Below, piece after piece: positions 26,080 through 35,003 of a stretch of 64,000 nucleotides of DNA. Location of the stretch: NCBI RefSeq assembly GCF_003355455.1, contig NZ_CP031357.1, forward strand, positions 1,094,501 through 1,158,500. Direction: 5' to 3'. Made by a program: the position numbers and the translations under genes. The notes beneath the pieces were generated by a model that was given only the letters and a program-made list of their open reading frames with translations, searched no databases and had not been told where the DNA came from. This DNA comes from Erythrobacter aureus (GTDB taxonomy: Bacteria > Pseudomonadota > Alphaproteobacteria > Sphingomonadales > Sphingomonadaceae). The first letter of the stretch is position 1. Each line of letters begins with the position of its first letter.

Positions 26080-27306
26080 ATGGCCTGTCAATCCGCAACC
26101 GCATCGGGCGATCGCCGCGCCGCCATGGCCGCGCCGGACGGCGAGGTATCCGCTCTGCTCGCGGAAGCACGGGCGCTTGCGGGATACGATGATTTCGGGG
26201 ACCTCGCCTTTCTGGAACCGCTCGCAATGCTGCTGCGCTGCGTCAGGGCCGATGGCAATCTATCGCAATCCGGCGAAGTGGCATTTCGGCGCAATATTCT
26301 GCGCTGCCTGGTGAACCGCCTGTGGACCCAGCGGGACTTTTCGGCCCATCCGGAAATTTTCGAGGAAGACGTCGACGATCCCATCGTAATCATCGGCCTG
26401 CCGCGATCTGGCACGACCAAGATGCAGCGTCTCCTGTCCGCGCTTCCCGATGAGGATGTCCAGCGCACGCCCTTGTGGCGCATGCTCTATCCGGCCCCGT
26501 TCGAGGGCACGCGCGCCGATGATTCCACCCGCCGCATAGCAGCGGTGGCATCGATCGGCTTCCATTCGGACGGGAACGCCGACCTGGCGGCGGCGCATCA
26601 CATGGCGGCGCAGGAGCCGGAAGAAGACGTCCTGCTGTTCGATGCCACATTCGACGACTGGCTGTGGCCATCGATCTATGCGCCGTCGGTGCAGTATTAC
26701 GAATGGGTCATCCAGCGACCGAGGATGGACAATTACCGTTACCTCAAGCGGATGTACCAATACCTGCAATGGCAGGACGGTGGCCGCAGGGGGCGTCGCT
26801 GGATCAGCAAGAACGTTCAGCATATCGCATCGCTGGAAGAACTGCTCCGGTGTTTCCCCAAGGCAACCATCGTTCAGTGCCACCGCGATCCGAGAGTTTC
26901 GATCCCGTCCCTAGCCAAGCTGACCCACACCCTCTGGTCGGCATTGGTGAACGATCCCGATCCGCATTTCGTCGGCGCCTGCATGCTCGATTGGTGGGCA
27001 CGCGCGACCGATAGCTATCTCGAGACCCGCGATCGTCTGGGCGATGAGTTGCAGATCATCGATCTGCCATACGATCGTATCAAGAGCGACGCCGCTGGCG
27101 CAGCCATCGCGGTGGCCGAAGCTGCCGGAATACCGATGAGTGCAGAGAAAGCCGCCCTCCTGCGCGGGTGGGAAGCTGCGAACCCGCAGCACAAACATGG
27201 CCGCAACGACTACAGCGCCGACCAATTCGGCCTCGACGAGGAGGCCATCGGAGAGCGCTTTGCAACCTACATCGACCGTTTTGTCACTCAGGGGAGAGGC
27301 GCATGA
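26080..27306 (+). CDS. sulfotransferase-family protein
   Basis: About 408 residues. The PAPS-binding 5'-phosphosulfate loop is DDPIVIIGLPRSGTTKMQ and the 3'-phosphate segment is CHRDPRVSIPSLAKL, both diagnostic. Family members move a sulfuryl group from PAPS to an alcohol, phenol or amine, although several bacterial ones in catabolic clusters have unknown roles. The start is uncertain: GTG at 26059 is three bases after the upstream stop, and ATGs lie at 26080 and 26125. Its stop overlaps the start of the DUF1254 gene, so the Rieske, sulfotransferase and DUF1254 genes form one operon. Confidence 0.85.
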   Translation: MACQSATASGDRRAAMAAPDGEVSALLAEARALAGYDDFGDLAFLEPLAMLLRCVRADGNLSQSGEVAFRRNILRCLVNRLWTQRDFSAHPEIFEEDVDDPIVIIGLPRSGTTKMQRLLSALPDEDVQRTPLWRMLYPAPFEGTRADDSTRRIAAVASIGFHSDGNADLAAAHHMAAQEPEEDVLLFDATFDDWLWPSIYAPSVQYYEWVIQRPRMDNYRYLKRMYQYLQWQDGGRRGRRWISKNVQHIASLEELLRCFPKATIVQCHRDPRVSIPSLAKLTHTLWSALVNDPDPHFVGACMLDWWARATDSYLETRDRLGDELQIIDLPYDRIKSDAAGAAIAVAEAAGIPMSAEKAALLRGWEAANPQHKHGRNDYSADQFGLDEEAIGERFATYIDRFVTQGRGA

Positions 27307-28625
27307 CCGTTTTGGAAGCCGACAATCCGGCGATGCTCAAGCAACTGGCCATCGATGCCTACATTTGGGGTATCCCGCTGGTTCAGACACGCATGTATCT
27401 GGAACTCGCCGAACGGCTCGAACTACCGTTCAACCAGCTCTTCGGCACGCCCGAACTGTGTACTCCGCAAAGCCTGGTTCCCTTGCCGAATGTCGATACT
27501 CTATACGGAATAGGGTGGCTCGACCTGACCACGCAGCCGCAATTGCTGAGTGTGCCCGAGGCTCACGACCGCTATTATCTCGTCCAGCTCAACGATGCCT
27601 ATCTCAACAGTTTTTCCTATATCGGCCGACGGACCACCGGCACCGCGCCGGGCCTGTTTGCAATTTGCGGGCCGGGCTGGGAAGGGGATTTGCCAGAGGG
27701 TGCAATCCGCGTCGATGCGCCGACGAACCACGTTCTGGTCATAACGCGCGTGATGGTGGTGGATCGCGACGATCTGGCGGAGGCTCTCAGAGTTCAGCAA
27801 GGGTTATCCCTCACCGGGCTGTCGGATTTCCCCAGGATCACCAATCCCAACCGCCCGATCGACGATGCGTTCGACAATTTTCCGATCTCGCAGCCCGCGC
27901 GGCTTGGAGCGCGATATTTCGACGAGCTGTGCGCCGGATTGCTTGAGAACCCACCACCTGAAGAAGACGGACCATTTCTGGAAGAGCTTACCGCGCTTGG
28001 CATCCGGCCGGGGGCCAAACCGAGCCAATCGGGGGACGGCGAATTGGTCGACCTGCTCGATCAGGCGGCGAGCGAAGCCAACGCCATCATCCACGGCAGG
28101 GCCGGATGGCTGATCGACACGCGCGACGTGAACGGGTGGCAGGTCAGCTACGGGATCACGCAGCGGATCGAAGACCCTCTCGATCGCGCGGTGGTCGCGA
28201 AACTCGGCCCCGGCTGCCTCGTCCCGCAAGAAGGCCTGTATTTCTCGCTGAGACAGGGGCCGGACGGAGAGCTTCTGAGCGGCGACAAGAGCTATGTGTT
28301 GATCTTCCCGCCCGGGCAGACACCGCCCGTCGATGCCTTCTGGTCGCTGACCATGTATGGAGATGACTGGTCGCTCGTCGAAAACCCGATAGATCGTTAT
28401 GCGATCAGCAATCGCACCCCTGGCCTGCGCTATGAAGACGACGGCTCGCTGATACTGCATATCCAGCACGAGCGGCCGGCGAGTGGCACCAGCAACTGGC
28501 TGCCGTGTCCGCCACCCGGATCGCCGCCCTTCCATCTCTTCATGCGGACATATCAGCCCCGCGCGGAGCTATCGGACGGCCGCTACGAGATGCCACCGCT
28601 CCAGCTTGGCGATAGCGCTCGATAA
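27303..28625 (+). CDS. DUF1254/DUF1214 domain protein
   Basis: A 440-residue protein with the DUF1254 N-terminal domain (AIDAYIWGIPLVQTRMYLE, LVPLPNVDTLYGIGWLDL) and the DUF1214 C-terminal domain (DAFWSLTMYGDDWSLVENPIDRYAISNRTPGL, ending in NWLPCPPPGSPPFHLFMRTY). The biochemical role of this family is not established. It is common in catabolic and exported-protein contexts, but here I see no signal peptide. It starts by ATGA overlap with the sulfotransferase gene and closes that operon. Confidence 0.85.
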   Translation: MTVLEADNPAMLKQLAIDAYIWGIPLVQTRMYLELAERLELPFNQLFGTPELCTPQSLVPLPNVDTLYGIGWLDLTTQPQLLSVPEAHDRYYLVQLNDAYLNSFSYIGRRTTGTAPGLFAICGPGWEGDLPEGAIRVDAPTNHVLVITRVMVVDRDDLAEALRVQQGLSLTGLSDFPRITNPNRPIDDAFDNFPISQPARLGARYFDELCAGLLENPPPEEDGPFLEELTALGIRPGAKPSQSGDGELVDLLDQAASEANAIIHGRAGWLIDTRDVNGWQVSYGITQRIEDPLDRAVVAKLGPGCLVPQEGLYFSLRQGPDGELLSGDKSYVLIFPPGQTPPVDAFWSLTMYGDDWSLVENPIDRYAISNRTPGLRYEDDGSLILHIQHERPASGTSNWLPCPPPGSPPFHLFMRTYQPRAELSDGRYEMPPLQLGDSAR

Positions 28626-28675
28626 CGCCGGAAACCACTCGGGCTGGCTCGTCAGCAGGACCGGCCCGGCCGATG

Positions 28676-28713
28676 ATGGGGGCGCGGCAAGGATCGAACT
28701 TGCGGCCCCACCT
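28676..28713 (-). repeat. decayed copy of the tRNA-Val 3' end (old attachment-site remnant)
   Basis: On the minus strand this reads the T-arm and acceptor end of a tRNA, matching the intact tRNA-Val at 52272 and the att copy at 43461 except for a few substitutions and one deleted base. No D-arm or anticodon arm is present, so it is not a functional tRNA. It has the same orientation as the other two copies. It is best explained as a displaced 3' end left by an earlier integration at tRNA-Val. Confidence 0.55.
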
Positions 28714-28745
28714 GTCGGTAGCTTTCGCGAAGTTTCGAAGCGCTA

Positions 28746-29183
28746 CTATGCCGCGCTACTCCATTGCAAAATGTGGTGGCGGGATCTGCCCTGGCCGATG
28801 TCTTCGTAAGCCGATAGGATAAGCCCTCCCTGACCGTCGAACTGCGCCAGCCGACGCTGTTCGGTTCCGGTCATGTCGGGATTAAGCGACATGGCGACCT
28901 CATGCACGACCTCTTCCCCTTCGATCCGCCATGGGCCGGCATAGTGGAAATAGCTGTCGAAGGCGGCCGACTTTTGCGCGGAAGCGGCATTGCGGGCATT
29001 GGCAATACCGAATTTCTGCCGGTCCCCTTTGGCAATGCTGGCGGTCATCGTGCCATCCGCCGAATAGACGATATAGCCCTGTGCCCGCTCTCCGAACGGG
29101 CGCGTCACGCCGCCGTCATCATATTCGATCCGCCAGTCGACCAGCTTCCATGCCCCGATGAAGTCTTCCGGTTTATGCGGCAT
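28746..29183 (-). CDS. lipocalin-like domain protein
   Basis: A 145-residue protein beginning MPHKPEDFIGAWKLVDWRIEYDDG. It fits the lipocalin-like family often seen with DUF1254 or SDR genes (GAWKLVDW; GYIVYSADGTMTASI; FDSYFHYAGPWRIEGEEVVHEV). Such proteins have a small beta-barrel and may bind hydrophobic ligands. It overlaps the end of the PaaN-like gene by eleven bases and is read in the same direction. An upstream extension of the frame is a shadow. Confidence 0.75.
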   Translation of the reverse strand: MPHKPEDFIGAWKLVDWRIEYDDGGVTRPFGERAQGYIVYSADGTMTASIAKGDRQKFGIANARNAASAQKSAAFDSYFHYAGPWRIEGEEVVHEVAMSLNPDMTGTEQRRLAQFDGQGGLILSAYEDIGQGRSRHHILQWSSAA

Positions 29184-30891
29184 CGGCCACCTCCTCACGC
29201 GTGGCCGGTCGGCGGCTCTGGACGATGCGGAACCGACCGGCGACGAAGGCAAGGTCGGCAAGGCAGGCATTGCCGGCCGGGTTGAGCCCAGTCACATGGT
29301 AGTCGCTATAAGCGGCTGCGAAATTCGCCCACATCGCGCCGTGGAGGTTGATCGAAAGATTCATGCCCGAAACCGTATAGGCATCCAGCGAACGGGCGAT
29401 GAAAGCCTCGTCGGTCGAATAGAGGTAGGACGATATGGCGCCGTGTTCGCGCACTAGCTGCGTTGCTTCCTCGACCGCGTCGTCACCGGATTCGGCTGCG
29501 ATGATAAACATCACCGGCCCGAAATGTTCCTCGGCATAGAGCGCTGCATTGTCGGCCGGGAGCGCGACGATCAGCGGTGTCATTGTGCGGGCATCGGGGA
29601 AGTCCGGATGTTCATAGGGGGTGGGGCGGCGCAGCACCTTTGCAGTGCGATGTCCCTCAGCCTCTTTTTCCAGTCGTCGAACGATATCGCAACTTGGCTC
29701 GGCCTGCACAGCGCCCATGATCCCGGCGGCCATGGCCGGATGCTCTGCGATTTCGTCGACCGCCGCAACCAGCGCCTGCGCCACATCGTCGAACGAAACA
29801 GGCCCCGTTGCCGTCGTGAAACCTTTCCTGGGAACATAGATGTTCTGCGGGCTGGTGCACATTTGCGCGGAAAACAGACAGGTTGCCCGCGCGATTGCCT
29901 TGGCTGTCTCGGCAAGGTCTTCGCAGCTTTCGAGGACAACCGAATTGATGCCTGCCGTCTCGGTGAAAAGCAGCTTGCCGGTAAGGGTTCGCTCGAGATG
30001 GCTGCCGTAACGCGGGCTTCCGGTGAAATCGACGATTTGAACGGCGGGATGATCTATGAATTCCTGTGCGACGGGGTGCTCCAACGTATCGACCGCCAGT
30101 GTCACCAAATTCGGATCGCAACCGAAATCGGCCAGCACGCGGCGACATTCCTGCACCGCAATGGCCATTGGCAGGATCGCGATCGGGTGTGGCTTGACGA
30201 TTACCGGGTTGCCCGTTGCGAGGCTTGCGAACATCGCCGGATAAGCATTCCAGGTCGGGAACGACGCGCAGCAGATTACCAGTCCGATACCGCGCGGCAC
30301 CAGCGTGTATTGCTTGTCGAGCACGACATCTTCCTTGCCGAAGGTCCGCTCCCATCTGGCCGAAGGCGATACGTCGCGCATTGCCTTGGCGGCATAGGCC
30401 AGCGCCTCGATCCCGCGATCTAGCGCGTTCGGACCGCTGCCGCTGAACGCTTGTGTGTAGCTTTGCCCCGCGACGTGCATCACGGAATGCGCCATCTCGA
30501 AATTGCGATCGTAAATCCGCTCCGCCATCTCCAGGCACAAGGCGATGCGCGCCTTCGATGCGGTTTTGCGCCATGCCGGCATCGCCGCCTGTGCCGCTTC
30601 GATCAGGGTAGCCGGATCGCCCTGAGGGTAGGTGATCCCCAGCGGTTGCCGCGTGAAGGGCGATACCTCCGAACCGAGCTGCCCGATCGTGCCCGGTTGC
30701 TGAAGGTCGAACGGTTTGCCGAGCAGCGTTTCGAATGCAGCCTTGCCAGCCCCGGGTTTCCCCGGCGCATGAAATTTCGAGCTGGGAGAATCGCGAAACG
30801 GGCTCCAGTTCTTGCGAGTCTCGATAGCGTCGATCGCTGCATCGAGTGTTGTAGCATGGCGAGCGATGAGGTGCTCAAGCGTTTCGGTCAT
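29173..30891 (-). CDS. paaN: PaaN-type aldehyde dehydrogenase family protein
   Basis: A 572-residue protein of the phenylacetic-acid-degradation PaaN family, longer than ordinary aldehyde dehydrogenases. The cofactor region is LVICCASFPTWNAYPAMFASLATGNPVIVKPHP. The catalytic Cys is in LFSAQMCTSPQNIYVP and the C-terminal signature is EEHFGPVMFII. It presumably oxidises an aldehyde, perhaps a ring-opened semialdehyde, with NAD(P). There is no other paa gene in the window, so the name reflects family only. Confidence 0.85.
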   Translation of the reverse strand: MTETLEHLIARHATTLDAAIDAIETRKNWSPFRDSPSSKFHAPGKPGAGKAAFETLLGKPFDLQQPGTIGQLGSEVSPFTRQPLGITYPQGDPATLIEAAQAAMPAWRKTASKARIALCLEMAERIYDRNFEMAHSVMHVAGQSYTQAFSGSGPNALDRGIEALAYAAKAMRDVSPSARWERTFGKEDVVLDKQYTLVPRGIGLVICCASFPTWNAYPAMFASLATGNPVIVKPHPIAILPMAIAVQECRRVLADFGCDPNLVTLAVDTLEHPVAQEFIDHPAVQIVDFTGSPRYGSHLERTLTGKLLFTETAGINSVVLESCEDLAETAKAIARATCLFSAQMCTSPQNIYVPRKGFTTATGPVSFDDVAQALVAAVDEIAEHPAMAAGIMGAVQAEPSCDIVRRLEKEAEGHRTAKVLRRPTPYEHPDFPDARTMTPLIVALPADNAALYAEEHFGPVMFIIAAESGDDAVEEATQLVREHGAISSYLYSTDEAFIARSLDAYTVSGMNLSINLHGAMWANFAAAYSDYHVTGLNPAGNACLADLAFVAGRFRIVQSRRPATREEVADAA

Positions 30892-30911
30892 TTCAGGATT
30901 CCATCAGCTCT

Positions 30912-32072
30912 TCAGTTGAGTCGTTCGACCACCATCGCCGCGCCGGTGCCCGAAGCGCCGGTGACCACCACCAGGCCGAGCGTTCCGTCGACCGCGTCGA
31001 GCGTGTCCAGCAGGGTCGAAGTCAGGATCGCGCCGCTTGCGCCGAGCGGATGCCCCTTGGCGATGTGCCCCCCGCTGACATTCACCTTTGCCGGATCGGG
31101 TCTGCGGTCGCGCAGGAATTTGGCGATCGTCACCGCAAACGACTCCATGAACTCGATCCGGTCCATGTCATCGAGCGTCATGCCGGCGCGTTCCAATGCC
31201 TTGTCCATCGAGGCCAGCCCTGCGGTAAGCGAAGCGGCAGGGTCGCCCCCGCATTCGGCATAGGCGACAATGCGGGCGCGCGGGCTTTCACTCAGTTCGC
31301 GTCTGCCGACCAGAGCCAGGGCGGCTCCGTCGCAGACGGGCGGAGCGTGTCCTATCGTGTGGAGCGGCTTGAAATGCTCATTCCCCAAGGCTTCGCCATA
31401 GTGCTCTTGAAGGGCACCAAATCCGGGCGGCATCGCGGCCAGAGATTCGTCATCCGTGCCGGGGCGTATACACTCTTCGCCATCGAGCGTTCCGGTTGCG
31501 ATACGCGAGCGTTGTAGCGCCGGATCATTTTCCGCAGCGGCGGCCTTTTGCTGGGAGGCGAGGGCAACGGCATCGAGTTCTTCCCGCTTGATCCCCTCGG
31601 CATTGGCCAATCGGTCCGCCGCCAGCACAACCGGGATATAACGCGCGCGGAGCGGAAGGGATGCATCGCCGTAATAGGCTGCTCGGTCGCCCATAAAGGG
31701 AACGCGGCTCATGCATTCGACGCCGCCGGCGAGCACGCCTTGGGCTTGCCCGCTCGCGACCAGGCTGGCTCCTTGCCCGATCGCCGTCAGGCCCGAAGCG
31801 CAGTAATTGTTGAGCGAGATCGCGGCGGTATCGTCAGGCAGCCCCGCATGCAGCTTGGCGATAAGCGCGATATGTCCGCCCTGATCATCGGCCTGGCCAA
31901 CACAGCCAAGCATGAGGGAATCGGGAGCGCGTGCATGTGTGCCGCAACGCTGCTCCAGGGCATCGATCTGCTGGCGGACGAGCTCCTGTGGACTGAGAGC
32001 GGCAAGCCCACCGCCTTCTTTCGCTTTTCCGCGCGGGGTACGAAGCGCGTCGTGGATGAATACTCCTTCCAT
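30912..32072 (-). CDS. thiolase (acetyl-CoA C-acyltransferase), FadA-like with altered C-terminal motif
   Basis: A 386-residue thiolase of degradative type. Cys91 is in LNNYCASGLTA and the catalytic His is in GGHIAKGHPLGASGA. The usual C-terminal acid/base Cys motif (CIGGGxG-like) reads VVVTGASGTGAAM here, so the second cysteine is absent. It may still thiolyse, or it may do a related retro-Claisen step. The start MEGVFIHDALRTPRGK at 32072 is four bases downstream of the previous gene on this strand; the longer frame upstream is a shadow. It belongs to the operon 28746-37456. Confidence 0.87.
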   Translation of the reverse strand: MEGVFIHDALRTPRGKAKEGGGLAALSPQELVRQQIDALEQRCGTHARAPDSLMLGCVGQADDQGGHIALIAKLHAGLPDDTAAISLNNYCASGLTAIGQGASLVASGQAQGVLAGGVECMSRVPFMGDRAAYYGDASLPLRARYIPVVLAADRLANAEGIKREELDAVALASQQKAAAAENDPALQRSRIATGTLDGEECIRPGTDDESLAAMPPGFGALQEHYGEALGNEHFKPLHTIGHAPPVCDGAALALVGRRELSESPRARIVAYAECGGDPAASLTAGLASMDKALERAGMTLDDMDRIEFMESFAVTIAKFLRDRRPDPAKVNVSGGHIAKGHPLGASGAILTSTLLDTLDAVDGTLGLVVVTGASGTGAAMVVERLN

Positions 32073-32076
32073 GTCA

Positions 32077-33306
32077 TCAGAATCCGACAACGAAGCTGCA
32101 CGCGGTCGTAGCGCTGCCGCCGACATTGAAGGTCGCGATGTTGCGCGCGCCATCGATCTGGTAGTCTCCGGCATTGCCGGTGACCTGCCGCCAGCTATCG
32201 AGCATCATGCGAACGCCCGTCGCGCCCACCGGATGGCCGGTTCCGATCAGCCCGCCCGAGGCGTTGACCGGCACTTTCCCGCCGAGAGCGATTGTGCCAT
32301 CCTCGATCGCGCGCCAGCTTTCACCCGGCGGTGTGATCCCGAAATGGTCGATCGCCATATACTCGGTTATCGAGAAGCAATCGTGCACTTCGACACCGTC
32401 GCACGCATAGACATCTGCCAGCCCGGCGCGACCCAGCGCATCCATCATGGCCTTGCGGACAAAGGGAAAAACGTAGGGCTGTCCCTTGCTGTCGTTGATT
32501 TTGCGCTGATACATGAGCGGTGCGGTGGTGTGGCCCCACCCCTTGATCCGCGGCACGGATTCCAGCGCAATGCCGCGACGCTTCGCCCATTTTTCTGCGT
32601 ATGCGCGCGAGGCGAGAAAGATCGCCGCTGCCCCATCGGTCACCTGACCGCAATCGGATTTGCGCAACCGGCCTTCGATGCGCGGGTTCACCTCGTCATT
32701 CTCTCCCAAATGCTCATCGGTGATCGCCCAACCGCGCGTTTGCGCATTGGGATTGCGCTTGCCATTGGCGAAGTTGTTTTCCGAGATCGCGCGCAAGTGG
32801 GCACGGTCGATTCCGTGTCGCTTCTCGTACTCCTCTTCAACCCTGGAGAACATCCAGGGCCACAGATAGCGAGCCTCGTTCGCTTCCTGCCCGACCCACG
32901 CCGCCGCCCCCAGATGCTCCGCTGCCGTCTGCCCGGGTACATTGCGCATGAGCTCGATCCCGAGCACGAGCGCGAGATCGTAGCGTCCGGCCTCGATTTC
33001 CGCCGATGCGGCCAGGATAGCGATGCTGCCCGATGCGCAGGCAGCCTCGTGCCGCGATGCGGGGACACCGGCCAAATCGGGATGAACATGACCGAAGAAG
33101 CCGCCGAGCTGACCTTGCCCGGTAAACAGTTCGCCCACAAAATTGCCGACATGCGCGGTGTCCACTTCGGCGGGCTCGACACCGGTCGCCGCAAACGAGG
33201 CCTCGGCCACTTCACGGAACAGGTCGAACATGCCGTTACCCTCGCGTTCCATGTTCCGCGCGAAATCGCTCTGCGCTCCCCCCAGAACGAAAACTTCGCC
33301 AGTCAT
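32077..33306 (-). CDS. thiolase-like SCP-x family acetyl-CoA acetyltransferase
   Basis: A 409-residue thiolase-superfamily protein. It starts MTGEVFVLGGAQSDFARN, has Cys90 in RHEAACASGSIAI, and carries HDCFSITEYMAIDHFG and GTGHPVGATGVRMMLD with the catalytic His. It is the third SCP-x-type protein in the window. It is four bases after the acyl-CoA synthetase and four bases before the FadA-like thiolase, clearly one operon. Two thiolases side by side suggest successive chain- or ring-fragment releases. Confidence 0.88.
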   Translation of the reverse strand: MTGEVFVLGGAQSDFARNMEREGNGMFDLFREVAEASFAATGVEPAEVDTAHVGNFVGELFTGQGQLGGFFGHVHPDLAGVPASRHEAACASGSIAILAASAEIEAGRYDLALVLGIELMRNVPGQTAAEHLGAAAWVGQEANEARYLWPWMFSRVEEEYEKRHGIDRAHLRAISENNFANGKRNPNAQTRGWAITDEHLGENDEVNPRIEGRLRKSDCGQVTDGAAAIFLASRAYAEKWAKRRGIALESVPRIKGWGHTTAPLMYQRKINDSKGQPYVFPFVRKAMMDALGRAGLADVYACDGVEVHDCFSITEYMAIDHFGITPPGESWRAIEDGTIALGGKVPVNASGGLIGTGHPVGATGVRMMLDSWRQVTGNAGDYQIDGARNIATFNVGGSATTACSFVVGF

Positions 33307-33310
33307 ATCG

Positions 33311-35002
33311 CTATGCTCCTTCCCGTGATCCAAGGGCATGCTCGCGCACTTCGCTGCGCATCGCCTTGTTCGTGACGTTGCGCGGCAGGGCTTCAAAGCG
33401 GTACATCCGCTCCGGCAGTTTAAACACGGCCAGATCCTTCTCGCGCAGGAAGTCCGTAACCTCCTCGAGTGTGATTTCCCGGTCTTCGCGCGGCACATAG
33501 GCCAGCCCAATTCGCTCCCCCATCACCGGATCGGGCAGGGAGAAGGCACAGGCCTCCGCCAATAGCGGATGCCCGCCGAGCAACTGATCGATCTCTTCCG
33601 GAGCGATATTCACACCGCCGCGAATGATCAGATCCTTGCAGCGACCGACAAAGCGATAGAAACGCCCATCGCCCGCGATCTCGAAAAGATCGCCGGTACG
33701 GAAGAACCCGTCTTGGGTGAATGCCGCCTCGGTTTGCTCGGGCGCGTCGTGGTAGCCTTCGAACACTGACGGCCCGCGAATCTCCAGCTCTCCCGGTACG
33801 CCCATTTCGGTGATCTCGCTGCCGTCACCGATTGAAACCAGCCGCGTTTCGGCCATTGCCGCCGCGGTGCCGCCCAGCATCGGCTCCAGCACCATTTCGC
33901 GCGGAAAATAGCTGGCGCGCTCGACCGGATCGGGAACCGCCTCGGGGCCGGTGACGAGCGACATTCCCTCGTTCGAGCCGAACAGGTTGACGACCATGAT
34001 TCCAAAGCGTTCCTGAAAGCCGCTGACCATGGATGGGGCCAGCGGGGCCGACCCCGAACCGATAGTACGCAGGCTGGAAAGATCCACCTTCGCCAGCAGC
34101 TCCTCGTTCTGGAGCAGCATATTGAGCACGGCAGGCGGCGCGATGGTGAATTGCGGGCGTTCCGTCGCGATCTGGCCGAGAAATACCTGCGGATCGAAGG
34201 GGTGGTGCAGCACCATGGTGCCGCAGACGCGCAGCCAGCTCATCGTCACCCCGCCGATGCTGGCCATGTTGATAAGCGGGAACGGATTGAGCATCACGTC
34301 GCCATCCCGTAGCCCCGAAGGCTGGTACGTCCCCGGTGCGATTGCAATCCAGTGATTATGGCTGCGCGGCACGCCTTTAGGGGTGCCGGTGGTGCCTGAC
34401 GTCCAGCAGATCGTGAATACATCGTCGGCGTCGACACGATGTGTCTTTCGATGTGCCGCGAGCAATCCCGGGTCGGCCCGGGCGGCGCTGAGATCGACCG
34501 TGTCATCGGGCGCATCAGGCCCGAAGGTCATGATCTGGCACCCCGCGCCAATCACCTTGCGCGCGGTCGAGAGATGATCGTTGCCCTTGAAGCGGGTTGC
34601 GCAGACGAATGCACTCGGCTTGGCGATGCGATACATCTCCGAGAGTTCATGGCTGCGATACTGGACCGCCGCCGGGCTCACGACCGCGCCGATCGTTGCG
34701 GCGGCGAAATACAGGTTCACGAACTCGCTGATATTGGGCAACTGGACCATGATCACATCGTCCTTGCCAATGCCATTCGCCAGCAGGGCACCGGCCAGTC
34801 GCTCGGTTTCCGCAAGCATCTGCGCATAGGTTAGCCGCTGCGGCTCTCCGAATGCGAAAACGGCGCGGTTCGGCGGGTCCACGAGCGCCAGCCGTTCGGG
34901 ATGGATTCCGGCATTGGCGCGAAACATATCCGCTAGGGTCGTGTCACCCCACCAGCCCTGTTCGCGGTAAAGCTGCCGCTTGTCCTTCGTCGCCGTGACC
35001 AT
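33311..35002 (-). CDS. AMP-dependent acyl-CoA synthetase / ligase
   Basis: A 563-residue adenylate-forming enzyme. The P-loop TICWTSGTTGTPKGVPRSH, the NLFGSNEGM motif, FFRTGDLFEI (hinge region) and DLIIRGGVNIAPEEID are all present, with the catalytic Lys region near LPRNVTNKAMRSEV. It activates a pathway acid to its CoA ester. The start MVTATKDKRQLY at 35002 is one base after the stop of the carotenoid-oxygenase gene. The first 54 codons of the longer frame are a shadow. Confidence 0.9.
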   Translation of the reverse strand: MVTATKDKRQLYREQGWWGDTTLADMFRANAGIHPERLALVDPPNRAVFAFGEPQRLTYAQMLAETERLAGALLANGIGKDDVIMVQLPNISEFVNLYFAAATIGAVVSPAAVQYRSHELSEMYRIAKPSAFVCATRFKGNDHLSTARKVIGAGCQIMTFGPDAPDDTVDLSAARADPGLLAAHRKTHRVDADDVFTICWTSGTTGTPKGVPRSHNHWIAIAPGTYQPSGLRDGDVMLNPFPLINMASIGGVTMSWLRVCGTMVLHHPFDPQVFLGQIATERPQFTIAPPAVLNMLLQNEELLAKVDLSSLRTIGSGSAPLAPSMVSGFQERFGIMVVNLFGSNEGMSLVTGPEAVPDPVERASYFPREMVLEPMLGGTAAAMAETRLVSIGDGSEITEMGVPGELEIRGPSVFEGYHDAPEQTEAAFTQDGFFRTGDLFEIAGDGRFYRFVGRCKDLIIRGGVNIAPEEIDQLLGGHPLLAEACAFSLPDPVMGERIGLAYVPREDREITLEEVTDFLREKDLAVFKLPERMYRFEALPRNVTNKAMRSEVREHALGSREGA

Positions 35003-35003
35003 A

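Noticed and set aside
28676..28713. Functional tRNA on the minus strand
   Set aside because: Only T-arm and acceptor parts are present, with substitutions and a deletion. It is kept as an att remnant, not a tRNA.
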